Source: Paenibacillus sinopodophylli (GTDB lineage: Bacteria > Bacillota > Bacilli > Paenibacillales > Paenibacillaceae). Taken from it: DNA of 64,000 nucleotides. Position 1 is the stretch's first letter. Each line of letters opens with the position of its first letter. The notes under the pieces are model-generated. The model ran no database searches. It saw only the letters and a list, made by a program, of their open reading frames with translations, and was not told the origin of the DNA. The stretch lies in assembly GCF_005930355.1 (NCBI RefSeq), contig NZ_VDBO01000001.1:469339-533338 (forward strand). The letters run 5' to 3'. This document shows positions 31,840 through 41,866 of this stretch, in pieces. Made by a program: the position numbers and the translations under genes.

Positions 31840-34695
31840 TTGTCGCGTGAGTTTACCATGGGGATACGGCTTAATTACTTCGATAACGACTTTACACGGG
31901 GTATAAGAGAAGCGAACCGAAATACAAACGGCTTCCGTGACAGTATGCGGGGCGCGGCAACTAGCGCCGACGGGCTGATAGGAAAACTGGGGGCCTTGGC
32001 AGTAGCCCTGGGCGGTATCGCAGCTGGTAAAAAAGCCTTCGACTGGCTGATAGGGTCGAATGCGGATATGGAACAATACCAAAATACGTTAACCGTCGTA
32101 CTAGGAAGCGCGGAAGAAGCGACGAAAACGCTCACCTGGGCTAATAAATTCGCCGCACAGACCCCCTTCGAAATTCCACAGGTAGTCGAAGCGACCACGA
32201 AAATGGCGGCATACGGCATTAACGCAAAGAAAACGCTGGGGATTGTCGGCGATATGGCAAGCGTCATGGGTAAAGACCTCATTCAAGCCGTCGAAGCTGT
32301 AGCCGATGCACAGACCGGGGAACTTGAACGGCTGAAAGAATTCGGTATAACAAAGAAAATGATAGAGGAACAGGCGAAGCTACTAGGCAGTACACCGATT
32401 GATAGCAAGGGCAGTATAACGGATGTGACCGCCTTCAATGCTGCGTTATTCGCTCTAATGGAAAAGCGATTTAAGGGCGGTATGGCTATGCAAGCGACAA
32501 GCTATAAAGGGATGATTTCCAATGCTTCTGACTTCGTAGCGACGCTAGGGCGAAACCTGGGTAAACCTCTTTTTGATAAGGCAAAGAAAAACCTGGAGAA
32601 CTACCTGGATTTCTTAAACAAATTGCAGGATAGTGGAGCCATTGACCGCTTCATAAGTAAAGTACACCAACTTGGGGCCGTCGTAGGTAACGAAATGGCT
32701 TACGCGCAGAAAGTGATTGTAGGGGCCTTTCGAGCCGCCAAGAATGCCAGCGCCCCTGTCTTCCAATACATTAAGACAAACTGGCAGGACATAAAGCCGT
32801 TCGTACAGGGCGTGGCTATTGCCATAGGCGCGGTAGTCGGTGCAATGACCGCTATGCGGACATATACAATTGCCGCTACTATTGCTATGCGGCTGCTATC
32901 GGCGGCCATGCTTACGAATCCAATAGGCTGGGTTATTTTAGCCGTAGGGTTGCTTATCGGACTATTTATAAAAATGAACGGTGGTATAGATGGCGCGAAG
33001 ACGAAGTTGCTGGAAATGTGGAACACAGCTAAAAAATTCGGCCAGGCTATTGTAGACATTTTTACAAAATCCGATCCTACGAAGCTGTTCGATATGGGCT
33101 TTAGTCTGAAATTCATTCAGGCGGTATTTAAGGTAGTTACTGGGGCCCGGTACATGGCTGACCAGCTAGTAAAGGCCTTCGCCTGGATAGGTGCAACGGC
33201 CATAAAATACTGGCCGACCATTAAAAATACGGCCATCTCCACGCTAAACGCCCTAGTATCGGCTTTTCGATGGGTTGTTCAGCAGGCCATAAAATACTGG
33301 CCTACCATAAAGGCCGTAGCGCTAACCGTAATAAACGCCCTAGGGACAGCTTTCCGTTGGATACAACAGCTAGCAGCAAAATACTGGCCGACTGTTTCGG
33401 GTATCGCAATGGGCGTAATAAATGACCTGGTAAACGGTTTTAAGTTTGTCCAATCGGTTACTAAACGCGTATGGCCTATGATACAAAATACGGTGCTTCA
33501 TATGTGGGAAGCCGTACAGAAGAACGTCATACCGACGGTTAAGTTACTACTTTCAGTAGCCGTAAATACCTTTAAGTCGATAATGGCAGTAGCTATACCA
33601 CTAGGCGCTGCCATTTATAACTTTTTTAAAGCAATTGCGCCGACGGTTCTTATGTTGGTAGGTATCATAGCTTGGGCGGTAACTACGATCTTATGGCCCG
33701 CTATTATGGTGGTATACAAAGTCATAGCCCAGTTGGCAGCAGCATTAATTCCTGTAGTCGTAAAGATAGCGACGTCTATTGTCGGGGCCTTTACTAAAGT
33801 TCTTAACTGGGTTACGGCAATATGGCCTGCGATAAGTAAAATCATTTTAGCGGCCTTCGTAATCATAATGGCAACCTGGACGCTCTTAGGGCCTTATATT
33901 ATGGCCGCGTTAAGTACAATTGGCAGTATCATTGTCGGCGGCTTCCAGGTAATTATGGCCGTCGTTAAATTCGTATGGAATACGATTACCAGCATTATAA
34001 GCATCGCCTGGGCGATTATATCGGGGCTGATACAGACGGCGTTAGGCCTACTTACGGGTGACTGGAAAATGGCCTGGGAAGGAATAAAAAGCGTATTCGA
34101 AGGCATATGGAACGGTATTATAGACTTCCTGGGCGGCTTGGGAAGCCTGTTCTACGATTCGGGTAAGGCTATCATTACGACCCTGGTAGACGGGATAAAA
34201 AGTATGGCTATGGCCCCGGTAAAAGCAATTGAAGGCGTTATGGAAAAGGTGCGCGAATTCCTGCCATTCTCTGACGCGAAAAAGGGCCCACTTTCCCAGC
34301 TAACGTATAGCGGGGGCGCGGTAATGACTACCCTAGCAACTGGCGTAAACAAGCAGCAGGGCGCACTCCAAGACGCTGTAAGCAATGCTTTCGCTGGTAC
34401 TAACATGGGTATGAATGTAACGGCTACTGCCAGCGGGTCTACAATGGCCGCTGGCGCGTCGTTTAGTGCTGCTGGTACGAATATTGCACCAACGGGCGTT
34501 AGCACCGTAGCCGCCCCGGCAGCGAAGGCAAACGGTGATATAAACGTAGCCAGCCTGGTAGGGAAGATAGAATTACACGCGAAAGCAGGCGACAATGCCG
34601 ACGACCTGGTAGACCAATTTATCGACCGCCTTCACACAAGGGCGAAGGAAGCAGTTGCTATTCTTACGTCGGCAGATAAGGGGGCGCTTGTATGA
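31840..34695 (+). CDS. Tail tape measure protein
   Basis: 951 residues; sets tail length and is ejected with DNA. N-terminal 1-250 carry the conserved tape-measure region (TPFEIPQVVEATTKMAAYGI). Hydrophobic helices at about 310-370 and 590-720. Residues 455-570 hold tandem units of roughly 35 residues that begin KYWPTIK or similar. The C-terminus is Ala/Thr/Gly-rich. Start TTG behind AAGGGGGG. Length suggests a tail of medium length by the usual ruler relation. Confidence 0.9.
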   Translation: MSREFTMGIRLNYFDNDFTRGIREANRNTNGFRDSMRGAATSADGLIGKLGALAVALGGIAAGKKAFDWLIGSNADMEQYQNTLTVVLGSAEEATKTLTWANKFAAQTPFEIPQVVEATTKMAAYGINAKKTLGIVGDMASVMGKDLIQAVEAVADAQTGELERLKEFGITKKMIEEQAKLLGSTPIDSKGSITDVTAFNAALFALMEKRFKGGMAMQATSYKGMISNASDFVATLGRNLGKPLFDKAKKNLENYLDFLNKLQDSGAIDRFISKVHQLGAVVGNEMAYAQKVIVGAFRAAKNASAPVFQYIKTNWQDIKPFVQGVAIAIGAVVGAMTAMRTYTIAATIAMRLLSAAMLTNPIGWVILAVGLLIGLFIKMNGGIDGAKTKLLEMWNTAKKFGQAIVDIFTKSDPTKLFDMGFSLKFIQAVFKVVTGARYMADQLVKAFAWIGATAIKYWPTIKNTAISTLNALVSAFRWVVQQAIKYWPTIKAVALTVINALGTAFRWIQQLAAKYWPTVSGIAMGVINDLVNGFKFVQSVTKRVWPMIQNTVLHMWEAVQKNVIPTVKLLLSVAVNTFKSIMAVAIPLGAAIYNFFKAIAPTVLMLVGIIAWAVTTILWPAIMVVYKVIAQLAAALIPVVVKIATSIVGAFTKVLNWVTAIWPAISKIILAAFVIIMATWTLLGPYIMAALSTIGSIIVGGFQVIMAVVKFVWNTITSIISIAWAIISGLIQTALGLLTGDWKMAWEGIKSVFEGIWNGIIDFLGGLGSLFYDSGKAIITTLVDGIKSMAMAPVKAIEGVMEKVREFLPFSDAKKGPLSQLTYSGGAVMTTLATGVNKQQGALQDAVSNAFAGTNMGMNVTATASGSTMAAGASFSAAGTNIAPTGVSTVAAPAAKANGDINVASLVGKIELHAKAGDNADDLVDQFIDRLHTRAKEAVAILTSADKGALV

Positions 34696-35369
34696 CCTTA
34701 CCAGGTATCAAAGTCGAAATAACCATAAAAGACAACGAAACCGGGAAAAGCATAACGATCCCAGTACTGCCGACGGGGGGTGAAATAGCCTACGACGACG
34801 GCGATCAAAGGCCGATAACCGTAGATATTTTAGACCTAGGGACGGTATCCATACCCGCAGGCGTAGAACTAGACAACATCAGCTGGGAATCTTTCTTCCC
34901 AGCCAGGCACGACCCCAGCTACTGCGCCGTCGGCCCTGGCCTGCTTAAAGCACCAGTATCTTATCGAAACCAGTTTTCTTCCTGGAAAGATAACGGCGCA
35001 AGTTTACAGGTAATAATAGCGGCCTTCGGAATTAATAAAACTATGTTTTTACAATCGTTTAAGCCGAAGCTGCGGGGCGCGGAAGGCGACATATATTACG
35101 CGGTAAACTTTACTGAATATATAAAGCTGGCCCCGAAGAAGGTTAAGCCCGACGGTACGCCAGTATCTACTGGGCAAACAGCCGAAGACAGACCAGCCCC
35201 CGCGTCTTCGGCTGCTACTTCGGCTACATACACCGTAGTAAGTGGCGACACACTGGCGCTTATTGGTAAGAAAGTACCGAAGCCCTGGAAAACGATTTAT
35301 GAAGACAATAAAGCGGTAATCGGCCCTAACCCGAATTTAATAAAACCAGGCCAGGTATATAAGCTATGA
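34692..35369 (+). CDS. LysM-containing tail protein (XkdP-like)
   Basis: 225 residues. The C-terminal LysM domain is complete: YTVVSGDTLALIGKK, WKTIYEDNKAVIGPNPNLIKPGQVYKL. The N-terminal 150 residues are beta-rich. In PBSX-type tails this protein links the tape measure end with the baseplate. Overlaps genes on both sides by 4 bases. Confidence 0.85.
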   Translation: MTLPGIKVEITIKDNETGKSITIPVLPTGGEIAYDDGDQRPITVDILDLGTVSIPAGVELDNISWESFFPARHDPSYCAVGPGLLKAPVSYRNQFSSWKDNGASLQVIIAAFGINKTMFLQSFKPKLRGAEGDIYYAVNFTEYIKLAPKKVKPDGTPVSTGQTAEDRPAPASSAATSATYTVVSGDTLALIGKKVPKPWKTIYEDNKAVIGPNPNLIKPGQVYKL

Positions 35370-36523
35370 CCCTGCGCCTGGTTATTAATATGCAAGATTT
35401 AGCACCGTTGCTTTCATCACCGCCTAGAATTACGGACGATATAGAAGCGTCTTGCCGTTCGCTGGACTTCCAACTGCAAGCTGCCGAAGGCCTGGTAAAT
35501 TATTTAGGCCAATCAGTCGAACTATTTGTAGGTGAAAGGCGTGAATTTTTTGGATTCCTGGAAGTTAGGGGCTGGGAAGCTAAAGGAACAATAACATACA
35601 AGGTTTACGACCCGCTGTATTTCCTGGTTAAAAATCCCGACGACTACTACTTCGCGGGGGGCCTTACAGCAAGTCAACGAGCAGAAGAAGTCTTAAAAAA
35701 CGTCGGCGTAGTGCGTGGTAAACTTGCCCCTACAGGGGTAGTTCTTCCAGCGTCTTTTTATAAGAAGGCCGAAGGCGATAAAGTTATAATCGACGGCCTG
35801 GTAAAAACTTCTAGGGGTGGAGGTAAGAAGTATTGGCTGCGCTTCGACCCTTCGGTAACAGACTTCGGGGCTACGATCTTCGAGAGGAAAATGCCAACTG
35901 AAATGTGGGCCTTCCAGCGTGGCGTAAATATGACAGCTGCGAAGTACGAAGAAAGCCTAGAAGATCACTACAACGTAGTTAAGTTGGTTAACCGGGAAAC
36001 GGGTAAGACTGTCGTACAATTTGACGAAAAATCCATAGAGAACTTCGGGGCCAGAACACGCTTCGAAGAAGTAGACAAAGATCACGAAAAGACTATGGAA
36101 TCTGATGCAGCGGCCATGCTGGAAGAAGGCGTAAAGATTAAAGCGTCTATCGGTATCGAAGGCGTTAACGACGACATGGTAATGCCTGTCTTCCACGTAG
36201 GCGACGTTATTTACGTAGAAGACGATCTAACCCAGGCGCTAGGCCCTTATTATATTCGCCGTGTAGAACATACCTTCCAAAGCAGCCGACGTATTACGAT
36301 GGTTTTTGACGTCGAAGAAGCACCAGGATTACCGCCTGTACCATTTGATAGCGCCGAAGACGACACGAAGGACTATACAGCAAACGGTAAAAAGATAAAG
36401 AAGCCGAGAAAGAAAAAAGCGACTTCCAAAGACGGTAAAGGTAAGGGCGTAAGCGAAACACAAGTCTATAACGACGAAATGAAGGGGCTTATTACGAAGT
36501 ACGGCCTAGACGGTAAGAAGTAG
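35366..36523 (+). CDS. Baseplate hub protein (XkdQ-like)
   Basis: 385 residues, beta-rich, with the order of the gp27/gpD-type hub proteins (VELFVGERREFFGFLEVRGW, then PYYIRRVEHTFQSSRRITMVFDVEE). The C-terminal 70 residues are basic and Lys-rich. ATGA coupling to the LysM gene. Confidence 0.8.
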   Translation: MTLRLVINMQDLAPLLSSPPRITDDIEASCRSLDFQLQAAEGLVNYLGQSVELFVGERREFFGFLEVRGWEAKGTITYKVYDPLYFLVKNPDDYYFAGGLTASQRAEEVLKNVGVVRGKLAPTGVVLPASFYKKAEGDKVIIDGLVKTSRGGGKKYWLRFDPSVTDFGATIFERKMPTEMWAFQRGVNMTAAKYEESLEDHYNVVKLVNRETGKTVVQFDEKSIENFGARTRFEEVDKDHEKTMESDAAAMLEEGVKIKASIGIEGVNDDMVMPVFHVGDVIYVEDDLTQALGPYYIRRVEHTFQSSRRITMVFDVEEAPGLPPVPFDSAEDDTKDYTANGKKIKKPRKKKATSKDGKGKGVSETQVYNDEMKGLITKYGLDGKK

Positions 36524-36535
36524 GGGGCGGTAAGG

Positions 36536-36988
36536 ATGGCAAAAAATACTGACAAGACCGTAGCGCTATTACAACTTCTTCGATTTATGAGCAGTAGCGA
36601 TGGGGAAAATGGCCTGCATGTTGTAGTAGTAAAGACTTCTGACCCCGACCCTATTACTTTAGTTATGCAGGGTACGAAGCTGGCCCTAGGGCTGGATATA
36701 TTCGAAATTCCAGTAGACTGCTATCCGCTACGTGAAGGCGACCAACTGCTAGCTTTCCCAGTAGCCGGGGGCGAAGGTGGTAGTAACCGCTGGGCTATCC
36801 TGGCGAAGCTTAACGGGGGCCTGGTTATGGCTACCTGGGACGGTAGTAAAGTAAAGCCTGACGGAATGGCGGCGACTTACAGCGCTACAAAGCCTAACGG
36901 GCTTACGCTGGCAAATGGTGATAGGGTGGCGATAGCGCCGACATGGGACGGCAGCCAGGTAAGCTATATCATTCTTAACAAGTATTAA
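36536..36988 (+). CDS. DUF2577-like baseplate protein (XkdR-like)
   Basis: 150 residues, small beta-barrel character (YPLREGDQLLAFPVAGGEGG, RWAILAKLNGG). Place and size match the XkdR position between hub and DUF2634 proteins. RBS AGGGGGCGG. Confidence 0.7.
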   Translation: MAKNTDKTVALLQLLRFMSSSDGENGLHVVVVKTSDPDPITLVMQGTKLALGLDIFEIPVDCYPLREGDQLLAFPVAGGEGGSNRWAILAKLNGGLVMATWDGSKVKPDGMAATYSATKPNGLTLANGDRVAIAPTWDGSQVSYIILNKY

Positions 36989-37001
36989 GGGGGCGGTATT
37001 C

Positions 37002-37418
37002 ATGGCAAGTAAAGACAACCGAAAAACCCCGGTATACGACTGGCAGGCTGGGGAATTCGCTACCGACGCTTCGGGCAAGGTACGAACGGCCACAGGCGCG
37101 GAAGCAGTAGAACAAATTGTAATAAAAGCCCAGCAGACTATTCGCGGGCTTTTTTTAATTTACGCAGCCGACCCGGAAGTAGAAGAAAGCCGGGGCCATA
37201 CCTATGGCAGCGATGTAGATAATATTCGAATATCGGATCTTCCGACCGCTGCGAAGCTTTCGGAAATGGAAAGGGCCGTAAGGGAAGCCGTTATATACGA
37301 CCCCTGGTTACGGGACGTACGCGACATAACGATACAGCGCCAGGGCATGGATGAAGCCGTAATAACGGCAACTATCGACCATGTTTACGGTACAGATACT
37401 TTAACATTCACCGCATAA
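37002..37418 (+). CDS. DUF2634-like baseplate wedge protein (XkdS-like)
   Basis: 138 residues. PVYDWQAGEFATD and QTIRGLFLIYA, GHTYGSD, with VREAVIYDPWLRDVRDI are features of gp25-like wedge proteins of PBSX-type phages. RBS AAGGGGGCGG. Confidence 0.8.
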   Translation: MASKDNRKTPVYDWQAGEFATDASGKVRTATGAEAVEQIVIKAQQTIRGLFLIYAADPEVEESRGHTYGSDVDNIRISDLPTAAKLSEMERAVREAVIYDPWLRDVRDITIQRQGMDEAVITATIDHVYGTDTLTFTA

Positions 37419-37437
37419 GGAAGGGGGTCAAGGATTA

Positions 37438-38577
37438 ATGGCACGTAATAACTTCCAGCCCGTTTTCGAAGAAACCGAAACAGCCATACGCGACCGTATG
37501 ATAGCTAAAGTAGAAGCCGACGGCTGGCGGGCCGAACCTGGCGACTTTATGTACGACGCAGTAGCCCCTAGCCCGGCAGAAATTAAGCAGCTGCAAATTA
37601 ACCAGGATACGATTCTAGCCAGCCGATTCGCTTTATATGCGGAAGGTAGCGACCTGGACGATTGCCTATACGACGTAGGCCTAACCCGAATCGGGGCTAC
37701 GCATAATAAGCGCGCGCTGCTTATAACAGCCGACGCTGGCGTAAACATTCCGCTAGGGCAGCAACTGTACGCGGTAGTCCTGGACGCCCAGGGGCAGCCG
37801 CTTAAATTCACAGCCGACGCTGCGGTAAACTGGGCGACCAGTACCGCGCTTACGCTTAACATTACATGCCAAGCGGTAGGCACTATCGGGAACCTGGCAG
37901 CAGGCAGCCAATTCGTTTTACAGCCTTCTATCCCAGGCGTACGGATTATCGCAGACCAGGGAACTACCATTCTAGCCCGCGACCCGGAAACCGACGAAGA
38001 AGCCTGGGAACGGTACGACTTCAAAGCGACGCACCCGGACACTGGGGGCAATAAGTACGACCTTCAAAGATGGGCGCAGGAAGTCGCAGGCGTCGGTAAG
38101 GCAAAAGTTATACCGCGCTGGGCTGGCGTTAATACGTCGAAGGTACTGCTGGCCGGGCTGGATTTAACGCCAGCTACGACCCAGGTAGTAAATGATACCC
38201 AGGCATACCTAGACCCTGGCGCTACTGGCCTGGGCGACGGTAAAGTACCGCTGGGGAACGCCTGCACAGTAGCCGCTGCGGATAACCTGGCCGTAAACAT
38301 TGTCGTAACTGGGGCGCAGTACGCGGCTGGCGCTATTGCAGCCGATGTAAAAGCGGCCTTCCAAACTTCGGTAAAGGCTTACCTTAAAGAACTGGTATTC
38401 GAAGTAGACCCGACAACGAAGATTCCGCTTCCTGTAATTTATAACAAAATTTACGGACTGCTGGCCTTTACCATCGGGCTTAAAAGCTTTTCGACCTTAA
38501 CCATTAACGGTGGTACGGCAGACCTTACAGTAACGCAGACAGAAGCACCGACGCTGGGTACGGTGACTGGCTTATGA
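37438..38577 (+). CDS. Baseplate J-like protein (XkdT-like)
   Basis: 379 residues. RDRMIAKVEADGWRAEPGDF near the start, and the later DEEAWERYDFKATHPDTGGN with LQRWAQEVAGVGKAKVIPRW are the conserved blocks of baseplate J proteins. Overlaps the next gene by 4 bases. Confidence 0.88.
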   Translation: MARNNFQPVFEETETAIRDRMIAKVEADGWRAEPGDFMYDAVAPSPAEIKQLQINQDTILASRFALYAEGSDLDDCLYDVGLTRIGATHNKRALLITADAGVNIPLGQQLYAVVLDAQGQPLKFTADAAVNWATSTALTLNITCQAVGTIGNLAAGSQFVLQPSIPGVRIIADQGTTILARDPETDEEAWERYDFKATHPDTGGNKYDLQRWAQEVAGVGKAKVIPRWAGVNTSKVLLAGLDLTPATTQVVNDTQAYLDPGATGLGDGKVPLGNACTVAAADNLAVNIVVTGAQYAAGAIAADVKAAFQTSVKAYLKELVFEVDPTTKIPLPVIYNKIYGLLAFTIGLKSFSTLTINGGTADLTVTQTEAPTLGTVTGL

Positions 38578-39119
38578 CAGAGCGCGTAGAACGTATGCTG
38601 TCACAAGCCCCTGAATACTACGAAACTAGCGCGGTATACGCCGAAATCCAGGCGGCCCAGGGCAACGAATACGATACCGAAGACAACAAAAACGCCGACC
38701 TTAAAGCGCAACTGCGAATTAAGACGGCGACCTGGGGCCTAAAGTATTACGAAGACCAACTGCATATCCCGACCATTACTACAGATAGCTACGAAACCAG
38801 GAGGGGCCGGGTACTTTCCCGGTGGCGAAGCCCAGGTAACTTTTCGGCTTCCTTGGTTAAGACCGTCTGCGAGTCTTTCGTTAACGGCCAAGTAGACGTA
38901 ACATTCGACATGGCAAAAAGCGAAGTCATTATTAAATTTAATGGCCCGTTTGGTGTGCCTGAAAAAATTGTTGATGTAGTAGAAGCAGTAGAAAATGTCA
39001 TTCATGCGCATCTGGGTAAATCTTTCAGCTACCGCTATTTGAAAATAAACGAATTGAACGCATTAAAAATAAAGACGCTTAACGAAACGAAGCTTAATAA
39101 CTTCGCTTCGTTAAATTAA
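38574..39119 (+). CDS. DUF2313-like baseplate-fibre linker (XkdU-like)
   Basis: 181 residues. ERMLSQAPEYYETSAVYAEI and TWGLKYYEDQLHIPTIT, RRGRVLSRWRSPGN are typical of XkdU/YmfQ proteins, which join the fibre to the baseplate. The 3' third is more AT-rich than the rest. Confidence 0.82.
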   Translation: MTERVERMLSQAPEYYETSAVYAEIQAAQGNEYDTEDNKNADLKAQLRIKTATWGLKYYEDQLHIPTITTDSYETRRGRVLSRWRSPGNFSASLVKTVCESFVNGQVDVTFDMAKSEVIIKFNGPFGVPEKIVDVVEAVENVIHAHLGKSFSYRYLKINELNALKIKTLNETKLNNFASLN

Positions 39120-39135
39120 GGGGGAAGCTAGCTAT

Positions 39136-40614
39136 ATGGCAACTACTACGAAGCTGGGGCTGTATTACCCGGTCATAGCGACGGACGGCGAGAATTTTTT
39201 TAATACTGATACCATGTTACGTGACAACTGGGTAAAGCTAGACGCCCTTTTCCACGAATCAACCGGGCATAAGCACGATGGTACAGCAGGTAACGGCCCG
39301 CTTATAGGAACGTCTTCCCTAGCAGCTTTAGCAGTAACTACTGCAAAACTAGCTGACCTGAACGTAACGGCCGCAAAAATAGCATCGAAAACTGTAGGGT
39401 CAGCGCAGATAGCGGACGGCGCTGCTACTGATACTGTAATCGGAAATCGTAGTATAGACGATACACTGGTTGCGACATCAGGAGCCGATACGCCTACGCG
39501 TTTATGGAGCAAGTTGGCTTATTTGATCAAAGAGATTACTGGAAAAGCATCGTGGGTTACGCTTCCTTCGATTAATCTGGAAACGATCTTTGGCTGGCTT
39601 AATCAGAATGTCAGGAGCACCGCTTCGCCTTCATTTGTGCGAGCAACGTTGACTCAGGCGAATGGAACGGCCCCTTTGACGGTAACCAGCCAGACGGTTG
39701 TTGCCAACTTGAATGCCGATATGGTGGACGGATTCCAAACGGCATTGACAAGTTCTTTAAATACATTAGCAGTCCGTGACGGTTCCGCAAACTTAACGGC
39801 GAACAGGTTTATCTCCACTTCATTCCCCGCCGCACCGTTTATTGTCGATTCAACAGCCGTCAACACAAACCTTAATGCCGATATGGTTGATGGCTTCCAT
39901 TTCGATCAAGATTTAAGAATGGGTAGTGCCGTGGCTTTCCAAGCAATGACGGCCAGTTTCTTTGCGTCAACCGCGAGCGAAGGTTCGCCGCCTTTTAACG
40001 TTTCGTCATCCGCGCTAGTAACGAAGTTAAATGCCGACATGGTAGACAATGCACACGCAAAATATGGCGACGATCCTAACTCGATACTACTTCGAGGGGC
40101 GAGCGGCGAGGGTGTGATGAACAGGCTATCTCTCACAATACCGAATGGGCCTTTAGCCCCTATGCTTGTGTTGTCGTCCACGATGGTAACGAATTTGAAC
40201 GTGGAATACCATGGAGGATACAGTGCAGGAAATGCCACGGGTCAAATACCAGTGAGCAACGGGACAGTGAACAACGCACTAAATTCCGATTTATTGGATG
40301 GCTACCATGCCAGCGATTTTAACTTAAAAACAGATTATGTAAGACAGCCGGGATACGGGGTTCCTGTACTTTCATCAAACGCATACTTCCTAACTTTAAA
40401 CCCTGCACCAGCGGGTGGGTATGTCGATGGGATGGCTGTTGCAATCAAAATACCAACCACTAACCCAGCGGCAAGCCCAACAATAAACATCAATGGTTTG
40501 GGTGGAAAGGCTATTTATTCTACTAGCATGGCAATGGGCGCCGGGGCGTTGGTGGCCGGGGCTATTTATACATTACGGTACAGTGCAACCGGAAATGGTT
40601 TTTACATTCAATAA
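39136..40614 (+). CDS. Tail fibre or collar protein with LNADMVDG repeats
   Basis: 492 residues; adsorption to the host surface. N-terminal 130 residues (LGLYYPVIATDGENFFNTDT, GHKHDGTAGNGPL) follow phage codon style. From about 39.47 kb on, codon use changes to host style. The C-terminal part contains three LNADMVD units and related LNSDLLDGYHASDF, repeats known from fibres with beta-helical shafts. A glycine-rich tip domain ends the protein. The style change indicates that the receptor-binding part was exchanged by recombination. Confidence 0.8.
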   Translation: MATTTKLGLYYPVIATDGENFFNTDTMLRDNWVKLDALFHESTGHKHDGTAGNGPLIGTSSLAALAVTTAKLADLNVTAAKIASKTVGSAQIADGAATDTVIGNRSIDDTLVATSGADTPTRLWSKLAYLIKEITGKASWVTLPSINLETIFGWLNQNVRSTASPSFVRATLTQANGTAPLTVTSQTVVANLNADMVDGFQTALTSSLNTLAVRDGSANLTANRFISTSFPAAPFIVDSTAVNTNLNADMVDGFHFDQDLRMGSAVAFQAMTASFFASTASEGSPPFNVSSSALVTKLNADMVDNAHAKYGDDPNSILLRGASGEGVMNRLSLTIPNGPLAPMLVLSSTMVTNLNVEYHGGYSAGNATGQIPVSNGTVNNALNSDLLDGYHASDFNLKTDYVRQPGYGVPVLSSNAYFLTLNPAPAGGYVDGMAVAIKIPTTNPAASPTININGLGGKAIYSTSMAMGAGALVAGAIYTLRYSATGNGFYIQ

Positions 40615-40644
40615 AATGAATTTCAATTTTAGGAGGTGTTTAGC

Positions 40645-40935
40645 GTGACGCAAGAGCAGCAACTAAACGATATATCAGTCAAAGTAGGGCGGGTGGAAGT
40701 ATTGCAAGAAGTGGGCGCTAAAAATATAAATGACCTCACCGTAACAGTGCAGCGTCTAGTAGAGAAATTTGAGGTGAACAACGACATTGCTCGTGAAGCG
40801 CTCGATAAATCAAAGTCGGCGCATCGCAGGTTGGACGGAATAGACAGGATCATTTTTTGGGGTGGAACTACGGTTATCGGTGCAGTTGTTTTATCGGTTA
40901 TCGCCTTTATCGTTAAGGGCGGTCTAGCAAACTAA
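40645..40935 (+). CDS. Holin-associated protein (XhlA/haemolysin-like)
   Basis: 96 residues. GTG at 40645 is chosen because AGGAGG stands 8 bases upstream. The first 60 residues form a coiled coil (DISVKVGRVEVLQEVGAKNI), the end has one membrane segment (IIFWGGTTVIGAVVLSVIAFIV). XhlA-type proteins cooperate with holins. AGGAGG and codon use are host-like. Confidence 0.8.
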   Translation: MTQEQQLNDISVKVGRVEVLQEVGAKNINDLTVTVQRLVEKFEVNNDIAREALDKSKSAHRRLDGIDRIIFWGGTTVIGAVVLSVIAFIVKGGLAN

Positions 40936-40953
40936 TTTGAGAGGATGATTGAA

Positions 40954-41226
40954 ATGGATTGGAATGTTATTTTTCAATTAATTGATCCGAAATTGTTGAT
41001 TGTAGTTGCTGCTTGCTGGGCTATTGGCTTTGTTTTGAAGCAAACACCGAAAGTACCTAACTGGAGCATCGTTTATATCGTCACTTCTGTCGCGGTGTCT
41101 GTTACAGTGTGGTTAATTGGATGGAGCCCTGAAGCGGTCATTCAAGGCGTTTTGGCTGGGTCATTTGCTGTGTTTGGTCATCAGATCGTCAAGCAGGCAA
41201 AGGAGAGGGCGGAGAGCGATGAGTAA
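40954..41226 (+). CDS. Phage holin
   Basis: 90 residues with three hydrophobic segments: IDPKLLIVVAACWAIGFVL, WSIVYIVTSVAVSVTVWLIG, VIQGVLAGSFAVFGHQIV, and a charged end. Matches A118-type holins in form and size; makes the membrane hole for lysis. ATG 40954 is preferred over 40945 because GAGAGG abuts the earlier one. Overlaps the endolysin start by 8 bases. Confidence 0.83.
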   Translation: MDWNVIFQLIDPKLLIVVAACWAIGFVLKQTPKVPNWSIVYIVTSVAVSVTVWLIGWSPEAVIQGVLAGSFAVFGHQIVKQAKERAESDE

Positions 41227-41866
41227 CTGGACGTACGATCCTAAGTACCGCCTGACAAGCCCGTTCGGGATGCGAATGCATCCCAAGTTGCACGTTAACA
41301 AGTTTCATCGTGGGGTCGATCTAGTTGTCACACCTGGTAATGGCCCACTACATGCTTTTGTAGCTGGTACGGTACTCTATGCCAAACTAGGTGTACCCGG
41401 TATTGGCATCCCGGCCGAAATGGGTATAGTTGTAGCAATAAAGGATAACAAGGGCTGTCTGCACATTTACGCCCATCTTAGTGCGGCTATCGTAAAGGTA
41501 GGCGATAAGGTTACTAAGGGCCAGATGATAGGCAAACAGGGTACGACGGGTGCAAGTACAGGCAATCATTTACACTACGAGGTTCGAAAAGCGGCTGCCC
41601 CGTTATACGGCTGGACAGCCACGGAAGCCGGAGTTGTGGAACCTACCCAGTATCTACAGGACTATTATAAAGCTGTAGCGCCCGTAGTCGCGCCAGCGAA
41701 GGAGGAAAAAGCGAAAATGAAGGCAGTAGACGCAAACAAGATCATAACAAGGTTTTTAAGTCCGGCCTGGAACGACGCAAAAAAGAAAGGCGACTCTGCG
41801 GGAATGCTGGAAGCTAATCGTCTTGCTAATGAATTACGAATTGCTAGTGGACAACCTGTACAGTAA
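41219..41866 (+). CDS. M23-family peptidase endolysin
   Basis: 215 residues. Cuts peptidoglycan cross-bridges to free the phage. Catalytic motifs: FHRGVDL near 29-35 (HxxxD), HIYAHL near 81, NHLHYEV near 117-123. The C-terminal 50 residues form a helical unit (DANKIITRFLSPAWNDAKKK) resembling a small wall-binding or oligomer domain. Phage codon style returns within this gene. ATG at 41219 overlaps the holin stop region. No signal peptide, fitting holin-dependent export. Confidence 0.88.
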   Translation: MSNWTYDPKYRLTSPFGMRMHPKLHVNKFHRGVDLVVTPGNGPLHAFVAGTVLYAKLGVPGIGIPAEMGIVVAIKDNKGCLHIYAHLSAAIVKVGDKVTKGQMIGKQGTTGASTGNHLHYEVRKAAAPLYGWTATEAGVVEPTQYLQDYYKAVAPVVAPAKEEKAKMKAVDANKIITRFLSPAWNDAKKKGDSAGMLEANRLANELRIASGQPVQ

